NCBI GenBank assembly: GCA_965218775.1 | Contig: CBDCLS010000003.1 | Coordinates: 930,001-994,000 of the forward strand | Direction of reading: 5' to 3' | DNA length: 64,000 nucleotides | From: CAUZIZ01 sp965218775 | GTDB lineage: Bacteria > Acidobacteriota > UBA6911 > RPQK01 > JAJDTT01 | Part shown: one piece after another, positions 16,170-24,744 of the stretch | How positions within the stretch are numbered: the stretch's first letter is position 1 | Layout: every line of letters starts with the position of its first letter | Position numbers and translations under genes: made by a program | The notes under the pieces: model-generated | The model's database searches: none | What the model was told of the DNA's origin: nothing | The model's input: the letters and a program-made list of their open reading frames with translations, nothing else

Positions 16170-17789
16170 TCAGTCCAGGATCCCCAGAGTCGGTGCGAAG
16201 CTTTCCTGATAGAGCTGTGGATCCACTCGAGCATCTATCAAGGTCGTCCGGTCGGCTTCCAGAGCCTTCTTCAATTCGCGGTCATAATCTTCAGGTGTTT
16301 CAACCACGACGCCGTTCAATCCTGCAGCTCGGGCGATGGCGGCCAGATCTACGGGATGCAGGTCCAGACCGTAGTCAGTCATTCCCCGGAACTGCTGTCT
16401 CGACTTCATGGTTCCTAGAGCGTGATCGTTGAGAATCACCAGGGGCACCCGAACACCCGTACGGGCGAAGACCTCGAGCTCTCCCAGCCGCATCAGCGCA
16501 CTCCCATCGGCTCCGATCCCAACCATGGGTGTCTCGGGACGAGCAAGCTTGGCTCCCAGGATTGCAGGGAGCGTCAAACCCATGGTTCGGCCTCCCGCCG
16601 TGCAGAGGTGTTTCCCCGGCTGATCGAACGGCCAAAGATGATGGAGCATCAATATGAAGATCCCGGTTTCGGAGACAAGAATGCCGTCGGCGGGCATCCT
16701 GGATCTGGTGATTTCTATAATGTCCTGAGCCGCCAACCTTGCTCCTCCAGGACGGCGGAAGTTCCTCAGGACCTTCTCCCGGGTTCTCTCAATATCCTGG
16801 ACGGGAAGGCCTTCCCGGTTTGGCCCTGATAGGAGCCGCGACAGCGAGGCCTTGAGATCACCATCGACTCGAAGCAGGGGCTGAGCGGCCAGGGATTCGA
16901 ATCCTTCTCTGGGGACCAGTTCATAGGTTGGGAGTCCCGAGTCCCATTGCTTGTCGGATGCCAGTGAATCGCAGCCCACCAGGAGTGCCAGATCGGCCTG
17001 GGGCACAAGTTCCCCTTCGATGGTGTTTGGGCTCTGGTGTCCCACGAAGGTCCCCGCCCAGCGCGGATGCGACTCTGGAAAGACCCCATGCGCATCCATC
17101 TGGACCAGGACAGCGGCGCCCACACTTTCGACCAGACCCAACAGCTCCTGAGAGGCGCCAGCTCGTATGACGTCGGCTCCTGCGAGAACGATGGGTCTCT
17201 CCACCTTGAGCAGGGCTTCCCTAATCGTCTCTAGCTTTGATTCGTCGGGTGCCAGGAGTGACCGAGATCTAGTCTCTCGACCCCCGTTGACAAACTCGGT
17301 CATCCCCAGGTCGGTGGGGAAATCCAACAGCACTGGACCCGGTCGGCCGTCGTTGGCCTGAAAGAAGGCCTCTTGAAGGGTACTGCTCGCGGTCTCCGGC
17401 TCTAGCGTGGCCTGATACTTCACGACCGCTTCGAAGAGCCCCTGATGGGAACACTGAGATACCAATTCGAGGTGCCGAGTTTCTGCTGATCCGGATTCGC
17501 AGCAGCAGACCAGCGGTACCCGTTCGAAGTAGGCATTGACCGCTCCGCCCACCAGGTTTCCAGCGCCCACCCCCTTGACTGCCAGGGCCAACCCGGCCGT
17601 GTCTCTCAAGAGTCCATAGTAGGCCGCCATGATAGCAGCAGAGGACTCGTGAGCCACCGCCACAAAATCGACCCCCAGGCTCCGTCCCCAGTCCATCAGC
17701 TCCAGAGGGACACCTCCACCGGGAATCCCGAAGAAGTGCTGCAGACCCCGTTCCCGGGCTTCCCGGATGATGAGCTCTGAAAGCTGCAT
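16170..17789 (-). CDS. Thiamine-diphosphate-dependent enzyme (acetolactate synthase/benzoylformate decarboxylase-like)
   Basis: 539 residues from ATG 17789 (GGGAGGAGAG upstream); the longer frame would overlap the upstream gene. The N-terminal PYR domain has HFFGIPGGGVPLELMD and the ylide-activating Glu in AHESSAAIMAAYYGL (about residue 48). A central domain follows, then a C-terminal PP domain with the metal/diphosphate motif GADGSALMRLGEL ending in ILNDHALG. The class includes acetolactate synthase, benzoylformate, oxalyl-CoA and sulfopyruvate decarboxylases; key residues do not settle which. Cytosolic. It lies 22 bases after the gamma-glutamyltransferase gene, so it is probably co-transcribed. 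Confidence 0.85.
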   Translation of the reverse strand: MQLSELIIREARERGLQHFFGIPGGGVPLELMDWGRSLGVDFVAVAHESSAAIMAAYYGLLRDTAGLALAVKGVGAGNLVGGAVNAYFERVPLVCCCESGSAETRHLELVSQCSHQGLFEAVVKYQATLEPETASSTLQEAFFQANDGRPGPVLLDFPTDLGMTEFVNGGRETRSRSLLAPDESKLETIREALLKVERPIVLAGADVIRAGASQELLGLVESVGAAVLVQMDAHGVFPESHPRWAGTFVGHQSPNTIEGELVPQADLALLVGCDSLASDKQWDSGLPTYELVPREGFESLAAQPLLRVDGDLKASLSRLLSGPNREGLPVQDIERTREKVLRNFRRPGGARLAAQDIIEITRSRMPADGILVSETGIFILMLHHLWPFDQPGKHLCTAGGRTMGLTLPAILGAKLARPETPMVGIGADGSALMRLGELEVFARTGVRVPLVILNDHALGTMKSRQQFRGMTDYGLDLHPVDLAAIARAAGLNGVVVETPEDYDRELKKALEADRTTLIDARVDPQLYQESFAPTLGILD

Positions 17790-17811
17790 TCGGATCTCTC
17801 TCCTCCCGATC

Positions 17812-19431
17812 TCAGTAGGCCAGAGCGTAGCCGTCGCGGCGGGGATCGGCTCCGCCCAAACGAGCATTCGAGTCGGGATCAATCATGACCGACTGCCCTC
17901 CCCCAACTATCCAGGAGAAGTCCCCAATCAGCTCCAGGACATGGCCCCTGGAGGCGAGTTCCTCGCGGACGCCCTCATCGATCCGATCCTCCATCAGCAC
18001 TCGGGTCCCCTCTTGCAGGCGAATACGTGGGGCCTCGATGGCCAACTGAGGATTGGCACCAAACTCCACGATGTTGAGGATCATCTGGGCCGTGGTCTGG
18101 GGGATTCCCCAACTCCCCGGGGTCCCGACGGAAAACCAGAAGCGGTCGCCTTTGAACACCTGTAGGGGCGCCATGCAACAGGAAGGACGCTGACCCGGAG
18201 CGATCAAATTCGGGTTGGGACAGCGAGGGTCGATCTCCGACCAGTTGGCGAAGTTGTTCAGGGCGATCCCGGTCCCCGGGATCACGACGCCCGAGCCGAA
18301 ACCAGAACCCAGGGACTGAGTAATGCTGCACGCGTTTCCCTGGGAGTCCACGACGGAGATGTGGGTGGTGAGTCCATCTTCTGACCCAGCCGCGACGGCT
18401 CCAGGTATTCCTTTTGGCACCCAGTACTCACCATCGCTTTGCGATGCCTGCTGGGACTGGATAAGCCGGCGCCGGGCGGCGATGTAGTCAGGACTCAACA
18501 GCCATTCCAGTGGCACCGGCTGTTGTCGAGGGTCGGAGCCCCAGCGGATCCGGTCCGCCATGGCCAGCTTGATGGCTTCACTTAAAAGATGGAGATAGGG
18601 AGCCGTGTTGTGCCCCAATCCCTTGAGGTCCTCGGGCTCCAACAGCAGCAGCGTCTGGAGGATCTGAAATCCTTCACAGTTGGGGGGACAGGTTTTGACT
18701 TGGAGGCCTCGATAGTCTACAGCGATGGGCTCCTCCCACTCCGGTCGATAGCCGGCCAGGTCCTCCTGGGTCAAGAGTCCTCCCAAGGACTGAATATGCT
18801 CGGCGATTGAGCTGGACAGGCGTCCCCGGTAGAAACTCTCACCTCCATCGCTGGCCACTTCCTCCAGGGTATCCGCCAACTCAGGCTGTCGCAGCACCGC
18901 TCCAATGCGAGGCTCGACACTTCCGTAGATCCGGATACCCTCCTCGTTCAGGCGCTCGAGGCTCAGAGCAAGCAATCTGGCGTTGGCGGGATGGAGGGGA
19001 AATCCCTCGCGAGCAAGGGCAAGTGCCGGAGAAAACACCTGGGTCAGGGAGAGCGAACCGTGGCATCGGTGGGCTTCGGTCCAGCCGGCCAGGTTCCCCG
19101 GGATCAGGCAGGCTCGAGGTCCACGTTCTCGAGTCTCGTAGGTGAACTGGTCCGGAGTTGCCTTCTTCGGAGCTGCGGCGCTAAAGTTCAGCGCCCTGGT
19201 CTCGCCGGAGGACAGATGAAGCAGGAGGAACCCGACACCACCAACACCGCTCATGTAGGGTTCGACCACGTTCAGAGCCGCGGCTGTGGCGACAATGGCA
19301 TCCACCGCATTCCCATCCTGGCGCAGGATGTCGAGCCCCGCCTGGCTGGCCAGGGGGTGGGCTGAGGCCACCACGCCGTGGACTCCGCCTACCGTCGGTC
19401 GGGTCTGCCCCCAAGCAATTTGATCACTCAT
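17812..19431 (-). CDS. Gamma-glutamyltransferase family protein (cytoplasmic type)
   Basis: 539 residues, normal length for the Ntn-hydrolase that transfers or hydrolyses gamma-glutamyl groups of glutathione-like peptides. It shows the family start SAHPLASQAGLDILRQDGNA and SGVGGVGF, and the self-processing site DGLTTHISVVD near residue 355, where the first Thr becomes the nucleophile of the small subunit. No signal peptide is visible, unlike periplasmic Ggt, which points to a YwrD-like cytosolic form. GTPGSWGIPQT replaces the usual glycine-rich substrate loop. First gene of a likely pair with the TPP enzyme. Confidence 0.9.
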   Translation of the reverse strand: MSDQIAWGQTRPTVGGVHGVVASAHPLASQAGLDILRQDGNAVDAIVATAAALNVVEPYMSGVGGVGFLLLHLSSGETRALNFSAAAPKKATPDQFTYETRERGPRACLIPGNLAGWTEAHRCHGSLSLTQVFSPALALAREGFPLHPANARLLALSLERLNEEGIRIYGSVEPRIGAVLRQPELADTLEEVASDGGESFYRGRLSSSIAEHIQSLGGLLTQEDLAGYRPEWEEPIAVDYRGLQVKTCPPNCEGFQILQTLLLLEPEDLKGLGHNTAPYLHLLSEAIKLAMADRIRWGSDPRQQPVPLEWLLSPDYIAARRRLIQSQQASQSDGEYWVPKGIPGAVAAGSEDGLTTHISVVDSQGNACSITQSLGSGFGSGVVIPGTGIALNNFANWSEIDPRCPNPNLIAPGQRPSCCMAPLQVFKGDRFWFSVGTPGSWGIPQTTAQMILNIVEFGANPQLAIEAPRIRLQEGTRVLMEDRIDEGVREELASRGHVLELIGDFSWIVGGGQSVMIDPDSNARLGGADPRRDGYALAY

Positions 19432-19544
19432 GGCCTTGACATATCTCCTAACCCACTCGGATCGAGTCGAAGGATCCGGAAAGAATCATCGGAGAGGGTA
19501 CCCTGCGGGACTTGGAACTCGCAAGCTCTGTCGAGTCGAGTCTT

Positions 19545-19573
19545 TTGACAACATGACACCATGCTGTCATGAT
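19545..19573 (+). promoter_or_regulatory. Predicted promoter and operator of the toxin-antitoxin pair
   Basis: A perfect TTGACA (19545-19550) is followed after 17 bases by CATGAT (19568-19573, 4 of 6 matches to TATAAT). The spacer and -10 are covered by the inverted repeat CATGACA-6-TGTCATG (19552-19571). An antitoxin dimer on this repeat would block RNA polymerase. The expected start of transcription falls at or within a base or two of the antitoxin ATG at 19580. Confidence 0.6.
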
Positions 19574-19579
19574 TGCACA

Positions 19580-19825
19580 ATGGTACGAACTCAGGTCCAA
19601 TTCGAAGAGAAGCAATATCAGCAAATCCGGAATATGGCTCATCGAAAAAGGATTTCGATCGCCGAGGCAGTTCGGCGCCTGGTAGGCCAGGGTCTCAGGA
19701 AGGGTCTGGAGGAAGGCCAACACGGTGTGGAGGCCTTTCTAGAAAGTGCCGGCGTCGCAGCCAGTGGATCGAGCGACCTGGGTCGCCACCATGACGACTA
19801 CCTTGCCGAAGACTTTCGGAAATGA
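19580..19825 (+). CDS. Ribbon-helix-helix antitoxin (VapB/CopG type)
   Basis: 81 residues starting MVRTQVQFEEKQYQQIRNMA, an N-terminal beta strand followed by ISIAEAVRRLVGQGL: the ribbon-helix-helix DNA-binding fold. The C-terminal half (GVEAFLESAG ... HHDDYLAEDFRK) is the usual toxin-wrapping tail. The upstream frame is open but lacks a ribosome binding site and covers the promoter, so the ATG at 19580 is preferred; no Shine-Dalgarno precedes it, which with the promoter position suggests a leaderless message. The stop overlaps the toxin start by ATGA. It should repress its own operon through the palindrome at 19552-19571. Confidence 0.85.
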   Translation: MVRTQVQFEEKQYQQIRNMAHRKRISIAEAVRRLVGQGLRKGLEEGQHGVEAFLESAGVAASGSSDLGRHHDDYLAEDFRK

Positions 19826-20223
19826 CGCAGATCTTCGTAGACACTTCTGCACTCTTGCCGCTTTTAGATCAAGATGATCAGGACCACCCGGGTGTAGTGA
19901 CAGCGCTGAGGGAACTCAATCCATCGGAGACAACCTTGATCACGTCTTCCTATGTATTGGTGGAAGTAGGTGCCCTGGTCCGTGCCCGGCTGGGGACGGC
20001 TGCCCTTCGTCGGCTTGGTGATACCATCGAACGTGGTGCCGAAGTTGTGTGGGTGGACGAGGAGTTACACCGTCGTGCCTGGAAAGCGGCGTGCAAGGGA
20101 GGGAAAAGAGGACCCAGTTTCGTTGACTGGGTCAGTTTTCTCCTGATGGCGGAACTACACATAGAGACGGCCCTCGCCCTGGATCGCCATTTTGTCCAGC
20201 AAGGCTTCTCGACTCTTCCTTAG
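19822..20223 (+). CDS. vapC: PIN-domain ribonuclease toxin (VapC type)
   Basis: 133 residues with the acidic PIN-domain centre: the Asp in FVDTSALLPLLDQ (residue 7), the Glu in YVLVEVGALV, the Asp in SFVDWVSFLLM and a final LALDRHF. PIN toxins cleave tRNA or rRNA and are held inactive by the partner antitoxin. Start overlaps the antitoxin stop by four bases, so translation is coupled. Repeat element E begins at its stop codon. The two-gene order, sizes and overlap are standard for type II systems. Confidence 0.92.
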   Translation: MTQIFVDTSALLPLLDQDDQDHPGVVTALRELNPSETTLITSSYVLVEVGALVRARLGTAALRRLGDTIERGAEVVWVDEELHRRAWKAACKGGKRGPSFVDWVSFLLMAELHIETALALDRHFVQQGFSTLP

Positions 20224-20406
20224 GGTTTGCGCAGAAATAACTTGGTAGAATTGGCGCTCAGATTTGCACTAGATTTGGCAGCGAACGATTGAGCGAAACC
20301 GCAGGCGTAGCAGGGTCTACGTTGAGGATTTCGCGACCGAGGAGCGGCCGAAGATGGTGTGAAGATGAGATGCCAAAATGCCAAGTTATTTCTGCGCGAG
20401 CCCTTA
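20223..20406. repeat. MITE-like 184-bp element with inverted ends (repeat E)
   Basis: The ends carry a perfect 17-base inverted repeat: GCGCAGAAATAACTTGG at 20229-20245 and its reverse complement at 20381-20397. Imperfect matching extends outward (GGG) and inward (TTGGC, CTCA) to about 38 bases per arm. The interior (for example GAGCGAAACCGCAGGCGTAG) has no open frame. It starts at the vapC stop and ends about 60 bases before the beta-lactamase-like gene start. Confidence 0.8.
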
Positions 20407-20469
20407 GTACACTGTGTTCAAAAATACGCTAACGTTTGCCGTGTTTTCAAGGATCTGGCCTATTTTCAG

Positions 20470-21519
20470 ATGACATCAACCCAGATTTTGGTGAGTGGAA
20501 TACTTGGCGCGCTGATCCTCTTGGCAAACCCAGTGGAAGCCAGGATTGTGAGGGCGCACCAATCGGAAGTTGCGGGTCGCTCGCAAACCCGGATCCCCAA
20601 AAGCGAACTAGATCAGTTGGCTCGGCATTTCCGTGGCCGACTCGGCTTCTACGCCAAGGAACTGACGAGTGAAACCGAGTATTCCTGGAACGCGGACCAA
20701 CGTTTTCCTCCGGCCAGCGTGCTCAAGTTGCCTGTCATGGTGGAGCTCTACCGACAAGCCGCAGCGGCCCGTTTGCAGCTCGACGACAGGCGGCCCCTTC
20801 CAGATGACATCTCAACCCACGGCAGCGGAGTGCTGAAGAAGCGCGAGGGAGCAGTCGAGTTATCACTGCGCCAATACTGCCGGCTGATGATGGTTCGTAG
20901 TGACAATATGGCCACCGACCTTTTGATACGCACAGTGGGTTTAGGTGCAGTCAATCGGTTCCTGGAGAGGGGAGGATTCAAGAGCACGCACGTGGCGATG
21001 GAAATCGGTCGCTGGCACTACGCGGTCGTGGGGATGATGGACGCTCCGATTAATCGCCGCAACGACGAGCGCCAACTGGAGCGAATGCGCGCAGGGAAGT
21101 TCGACGACGAGGGTTTGGCGTATTCCGATTCCCTCGAAAACAACGTCTGCGGACCGCGTGACATGGGAATACTGCTCGAGAGGCTCTACCGAGGCGAGCT
21201 CGCCAGCAGATTAAAGACGGGGGAGATGCTTGACCTGATGCGGGCGTCGCTACACAAGCAGACGATTGCCAAGTATGTGAAGAGTAGCGTTGGCGTAGCC
21301 AACAAGTATGGCGACAGCCGGCGGATTGCTGCTGATGTCGGAATCGTCGAATTGCCGAACCGACCCATTGTAATCGCCGCCTTCGTACTCGGCGACGATC
21401 CCAAGGATCGATCGCGCCGGGAGATCCTGGCGCGCATGTCGCGGCTTGTCATCGCAGCCGTGGACCCCAGTGCCGTCACCGCTCTTCCAGCTCCCGCCTC
21501 CCCGGATCGTGGGCCCTAG
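20470..21519 (+). CDS. Exported class A beta-lactamase-like serine hydrolase
   Basis: 349 residues from ATG 20470, chosen because a signal peptide follows (ILVSGILGALILLANPVEA); the frame upstream lies in repeat E. Serine-hydrolase motifs are present in order: S-x-x-K as ASVLKLP (Ser83, Lys86), SDN as RSDNMATDLL, and a K-x-G-like VANKYGD near the end. The acylation Glu of true class A enzymes (ExxLN) was not found; that region instead reads GMMDAPINRRNDE. It therefore belongs to the broad beta-lactamase2 family and may be a peptidoglycan-related hydrolase rather than a resistance enzyme. Monocistronic as far as seen. Confidence 0.8.
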   Translation: MTSTQILVSGILGALILLANPVEARIVRAHQSEVAGRSQTRIPKSELDQLARHFRGRLGFYAKELTSETEYSWNADQRFPPASVLKLPVMVELYRQAAAARLQLDDRRPLPDDISTHGSGVLKKREGAVELSLRQYCRLMMVRSDNMATDLLIRTVGLGAVNRFLERGGFKSTHVAMEIGRWHYAVVGMMDAPINRRNDERQLERMRAGKFDDEGLAYSDSLENNVCGPRDMGILLERLYRGELASRLKTGEMLDLMRASLHKQTIAKYVKSSVGVANKYGDSRRIAADVGIVELPNRPIVIAAFVLGDDPKDRSRREILARMSRLVIAAVDPSAVTALPAPASPDRGP

Positions 21520-21650
21520 CTCGCAGCCGTCATCAGGGCTCAATCGGGAGATCGGAATTCGATCTCAAAGAAGAAGGGTCGGGACAACAGAAGCCTGTGT
21601 TTGTCGGAAAGATGCCTTCAACATCCAGAGAAGAGTTTCTGATCTACGGT

Positions 21651-21799
21651 GAGCTCAGGCGTCAGGAACGCGAGAAAATCTACACCTTGCGCTCGAGTCG
21701 ACCTATTGGAAGATTTCTGATCCAGCCGGCGCTGCCAGACTTCTGGGCATCAAGCCGACGACCCTGGCCTCCAAGACAAAGGCCCTGGGATTGCGCCGG
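21651..21799 (+). pseudogene. Remnant of a sigma-54-dependent regulator C-terminus (Fis-type HTH)
   Basis: Reading from 21689, the frame gives ALESTYWKISDPAGAARLLG and IKPTTLASKTKALGLRR. This is the Fis-type helix-turn-helix that ends NtrC/FhlA-like activators (usual form W-R-I-S-G-P-x-G-A-A-x-L-L-G-x-x-x-x-T-L-x-x-R-M-K-K-L-G-I). The preceding ELRRQERE is in a neighbouring frame, so the joint at about 21675-21680, in an A-run, is frameshifted. The AAA+ domain is absent. It lies just ahead of propeller family member 2 and in its frame, without a start codon of its own. Confidence 0.75.
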
Positions 21800-21844
21800 G
21801 AACAGGAGGAGTCGGATCCCACGTTTACCGGGAGGTTTGCTGAA

Positions 21845-23419
21845 ATGAAGCTTCGGAAGTACTTGCTATTGTTGAGTCTAGCTGGATTGGGCCTTCCCCT
21901 CCTCGGAGCGCAAAGCGAGCCGCTGCAGCTCGGGGAAGACAAGCATCTCTTTTTGGATCGACGCCTGATCGAATCCAGCCAGGGCGTGCGGCTGGTCTTC
22001 AATCCGCCGGAGCAGCCTCTGGAGAATCTCATTCTCAAGGACCGTCCCTGGGAGCAGGGAAGGGTTGGGGGCTACGCTCACGTCCTGAAGGACGGTGCGA
22101 TCTACCGGATGTACTACAACAGCTTTGATCGCTCCTACCAGGTCCGCTATCTCTGCCTGGCGGTTTCCAGCGATGGAGTTCGCTGGAGCAAGCCGGACCT
22201 GGACTTGATCGAGTACCAGGGAATCCGAAAGACGAATATCGTGGCGATTGACGCTTTCGGCAGCCCCTTCATCGACCCCTTCGACACGCCGGAGAAACGC
22301 TATAAACTCTACAGTCGGGTTGGGAGGGCGCCAGGAGAACGGGATCAGATCACGGGAAGCCGGTCTGACTCTCCGGAGGTGCAATGGCCCGCTGCCAAAG
22401 GAGCCGACCCCTCTGCGGTCTACCTTCTCTATTCGCATGACGGAGTGCGTTGGAAGCGTGCATCCGAACCCGTGATGCCTTATTACGTAGGAGCTCCTAC
22501 GTCGGTTCTCTGGAACGATTCCATCGAACGCTGGGCGATCTATCCCCGCGCCTACCTACCTCAGTCGAAGGTCCGAGTCTACGCTCGGACCACTGCCAGA
22601 AAATACGAACTGGCCAAGAGATTCGACCTGGAACCGAGTGCCCACCGAAAGCAAATGCAGAAATCGGGATTCAGTCTGGGGGGACTGATCGATGAGCTCC
22701 CGGTCGTCCTGAAGCCGGACAAGCAGGACCCGGATGGGATGCAGGTCTACACATTCTATGGCTACAACTACCCCGCCGCAGACGCCTATGTGGCCTTTCC
22801 CAGCATGTGGTATTCGAGGCGCCCTGACGACTTTGGTCGGGAGGATCCGGGAGCTGCTGATGCCCTGGAGATCCAGTTTGCCTACTCGCGGGATGGGATC
22901 GAATGGCGGCGGCCCTTCAGGCAGCCGTTGGTCTCGCTGGGGACCCCAGGCTCAGGATTCGAGGGACAGATCTACGGAGCCGGCTTGGTGGAAAGCGGCG
23001 AACAGCTTTTCCTCTACTACAATGGGCTTCCCAGCGAGCATATGAGCCGGGACAAGTCGGTGGACTGGACTTGTATCACGGCGCGGGCCATCTTCCGTTT
23101 GGACGGCTTCGTCTCGGCAGACGTCGACTATGTCGGCGGGGAATTCACTACGCCGCTACTCACCTTCACCGGTTCGCGGCTGCGCTTCAACGCCAAGACG
23201 GGTGGCGGAGGCTACATCCGAACGGAAATCCTGGACGAGTCCGGCAAACCCATTCCCGGGTTCACCTTGGCAGAGTCGGATCGCATCAACGGCAATAGTG
23301 TCCACCACCTCGTTTCCTGGAAGAGTCAGAACGACGTGACTGCAATCGCGGGAAGGAAGATCAAGCTCCACCTGGTGATGAGGGATGTGAAACTCTACTC
23401 TCTGCAGTTCATTCCCTGA
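21845..23419 (+). CDS. Exported five-bladed-propeller (GH32/43-like) family protein, member 2
   Basis: 524 residues. The ATG at 21845 has GGGAGG 8 bases upstream and opens a signal peptide (KYLLLLSLAGLGLPLLGA); the frame runs further upstream only because a regulator remnant is in phase. Mature N-terminus LGEDKHLFLDRRLIESSQGV, then LKDRPWEQG, IYRMYYNSFD, GVRWSKPDLDLIEYQG and IEWRRPFRQPLVSLG. The C-terminal module (PIPGFTLAESD, VSWKSQNDVTAIAGRK, DVKLYSLQF) is the one shared by the whole family. Function is inferred as binding or cleaving an extracellular glycan. The downstream spacer holds two repeat B hairpins before a convergent PHP gene. Confidence 0.8.
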   Translation: MKLRKYLLLLSLAGLGLPLLGAQSEPLQLGEDKHLFLDRRLIESSQGVRLVFNPPEQPLENLILKDRPWEQGRVGGYAHVLKDGAIYRMYYNSFDRSYQVRYLCLAVSSDGVRWSKPDLDLIEYQGIRKTNIVAIDAFGSPFIDPFDTPEKRYKLYSRVGRAPGERDQITGSRSDSPEVQWPAAKGADPSAVYLLYSHDGVRWKRASEPVMPYYVGAPTSVLWNDSIERWAIYPRAYLPQSKVRVYARTTARKYELAKRFDLEPSAHRKQMQKSGFSLGGLIDELPVVLKPDKQDPDGMQVYTFYGYNYPAADAYVAFPSMWYSRRPDDFGREDPGAADALEIQFAYSRDGIEWRRPFRQPLVSLGTPGSGFEGQIYGAGLVESGEQLFLYYNGLPSEHMSRDKSVDWTCITARAIFRLDGFVSADVDYVGGEFTTPLLTFTGSRLRFNAKTGGGGYIRTEILDESGKPIPGFTLAESDRINGNSVHHLVSWKSQNDVTAIAGRKIKLHLVMRDVKLYSLQFIP

Positions 23420-23464
23420 GATTTGAGGCCAGTCTCGTCAGATCATTCGGGTCGAAGAGTCTTC

Positions 23465-23574
23465 CCTTCGAAATTCGCTTGTTCGATATTCTGCGGTTTG
23501 TCATTTGGCGGTGGACCCCTCCAAAAAAGGCTGAATCACGAACCGTAGAACACGGAACATGCGAAATCCGAAGT
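23465..23574. repeat. Intergenic inverted repeat family B, unit 1
   Basis: Left arm TCGAAATTCGCTTGTTCGAT with ATTCTGCGGTTTGTCATTT pairs with the right arm containing ATCACGAACCGTAGAACAC and GGAACATGCGAAATCCGAAG. The unit lies in tandem with a second at 23584-23705 and resembles 60264-60387. Together the two units fill the 309-base spacer 23420-23728; no gene is seen there. Confidence 0.8.
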
Positions 23575-23583
23575 ATCTTCCTA

Positions 23584-23705
23584 ACATTCGAAATTTGCCT
23601 GTTCGATATTCTACGGTTCAGCATTTCCACGGTTGCCTTCGCCCAGAGCAAGGAAAAAAGCAAAATCACAAACCGCAGAACACCGAACATGCGAATTCCG
23701 AAGTG
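23584..23705. repeat. Intergenic inverted repeat family B, unit 2
   Basis: Left arm TTCGAAATTTGCCTGTTCGA and TATTCTACGGTTCAGCATTT; right arm AAAATCACAAACCGCAGAAC and ACCGAACATGCGAATTCCG. Its middle (CAGAGCAAGGAAAAAAGC) matches, inverted, the middle of the copy at 60264-60387. Confidence 0.8.
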
Positions 23706-23728
23706 TCCTGCGGACAGCTTAACTGCAT

Positions 23729-24682
23729 TCACCTCAAATCGAAGGGATTTGACCAGGCCTTGGAACCGTCCGGGGCGTGGACCTCGAAGCGCACCCAACG
23801 GGAAACCGCGTGTACCGTGAAGGTTGCCTTCTCGAAGGTCTCTCCGGCTATCCGAAACTCCCTGCCGTAGGTGTCGCTGACGGCGAGAATTCGCTGGGCC
23901 TCTGAGCAGGAGATAGAGGCCTCTACCAAATGCCGATCCTCATCGGGACTGTCCACACGGCGCAGCCTGATATCGTGAATCTGGGGGCCGGTGGTGCAAT
24001 AGGCGGCACCTTTCACCAAGGCGTCGACTATGGACTGGGCATTGCGCTCTTTGACCCGAACCATGGTCCAGGCCCGGTAGGTGTCTTTCTGATCCTGCTC
24101 CAGGGCATGTGAGTCGTCGTTGGCCAGCGCGGGGTAGAGCCTGTCCTCCTGCTCCATCCAGTCGTTCCAATGAGTACTGGACTCGCCTCTGCCCTGGCAG
24201 AGGCAGGTGGTGTTGAAGACTTCGACGCCGGCAAAGCCCCTCAGCGGGAGGACATCCCGGATCACGTTGATCGAGCTCCAGAAGGGATGGGCCAACCAGA
24301 CGCAGCCGCCCTGACGCCTGACCTCATCGATCACATGCTGGGGTGGCATGCTGACGGAGTCGATGTCTTCCTGGAGGTTGAGGCAGAGAAAGTGGTGACG
24401 CTGGCCACCGAATGGATTGTCCGGATGCAGTTCTGCGCCCTGGATCAGTACCAACCCATCGGGTGCCGAGACGGTGTCGGTTCGGGTGATCTTGTAGTGG
24501 TCGGAGAGGCAAAGGAAGTCGTATCCCTGCGCGCCGTATCCGTCGACGCGCTCCTGCGGCGAAGGTTTTCCATCGGAGTTGGTGGTGTGAGAGTGCAGGT
24601 TGCCCTTGACCCAGAAGAACCCGTCTTCGTCTTTGAGTGTGAAAGGACTTACGAGTTCAGATGAGAGCTTATTCGTTGTCAT
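23729..24682 (-). CDS. PHP-domain metal-dependent phosphoesterase
   Basis: 317 residues without a signal peptide. Metal-binding motifs of the polymerase-histidinol-phosphatase fold are in place: NLHSHTTNSDGKPSP (H-x-H and SDG, about residues 28-42), LCLSDHYKI, WLAHPFW and NDDSH near residue 190. Proteins of this type hydrolyse phosphomonoesters or phosphodiesters, or act as CehA-like esterases. The last 90 residues are beta-rich and may be an extra domain. ATG preceded by AGGAAGGAT. It is divergent from the RND operon, sharing a 159-base promoter region, and convergent with family member 2. Confidence 0.87.
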   Translation of the reverse strand: MTTNKLSSELVSPFTLKDEDGFFWVKGNLHSHTTNSDGKPSPQERVDGYGAQGYDFLCLSDHYKITRTDTVSAPDGLVLIQGAELHPDNPFGGQRHHFLCLNLQEDIDSVSMPPQHVIDEVRRQGGCVWLAHPFWSSINVIRDVLPLRGFAGVEVFNTTCLCQGRGESSTHWNDWMEQEDRLYPALANDDSHALEQDQKDTYRAWTMVRVKERNAQSIVDALVKGAAYCTTGPQIHDIRLRRVDSPDEDRHLVEASISCSEAQRILAVSDTYGREFRIAGETFEKATFTVHAVSRWVRFEVHAPDGSKAWSNPFDLR

Positions 24683-24744
24683 TGGTATCCTTCCTAGAAG
24701 GAAGGGGTGTCAGCCGCTCAGCCGCCAAGTCTGACAGGACACCA

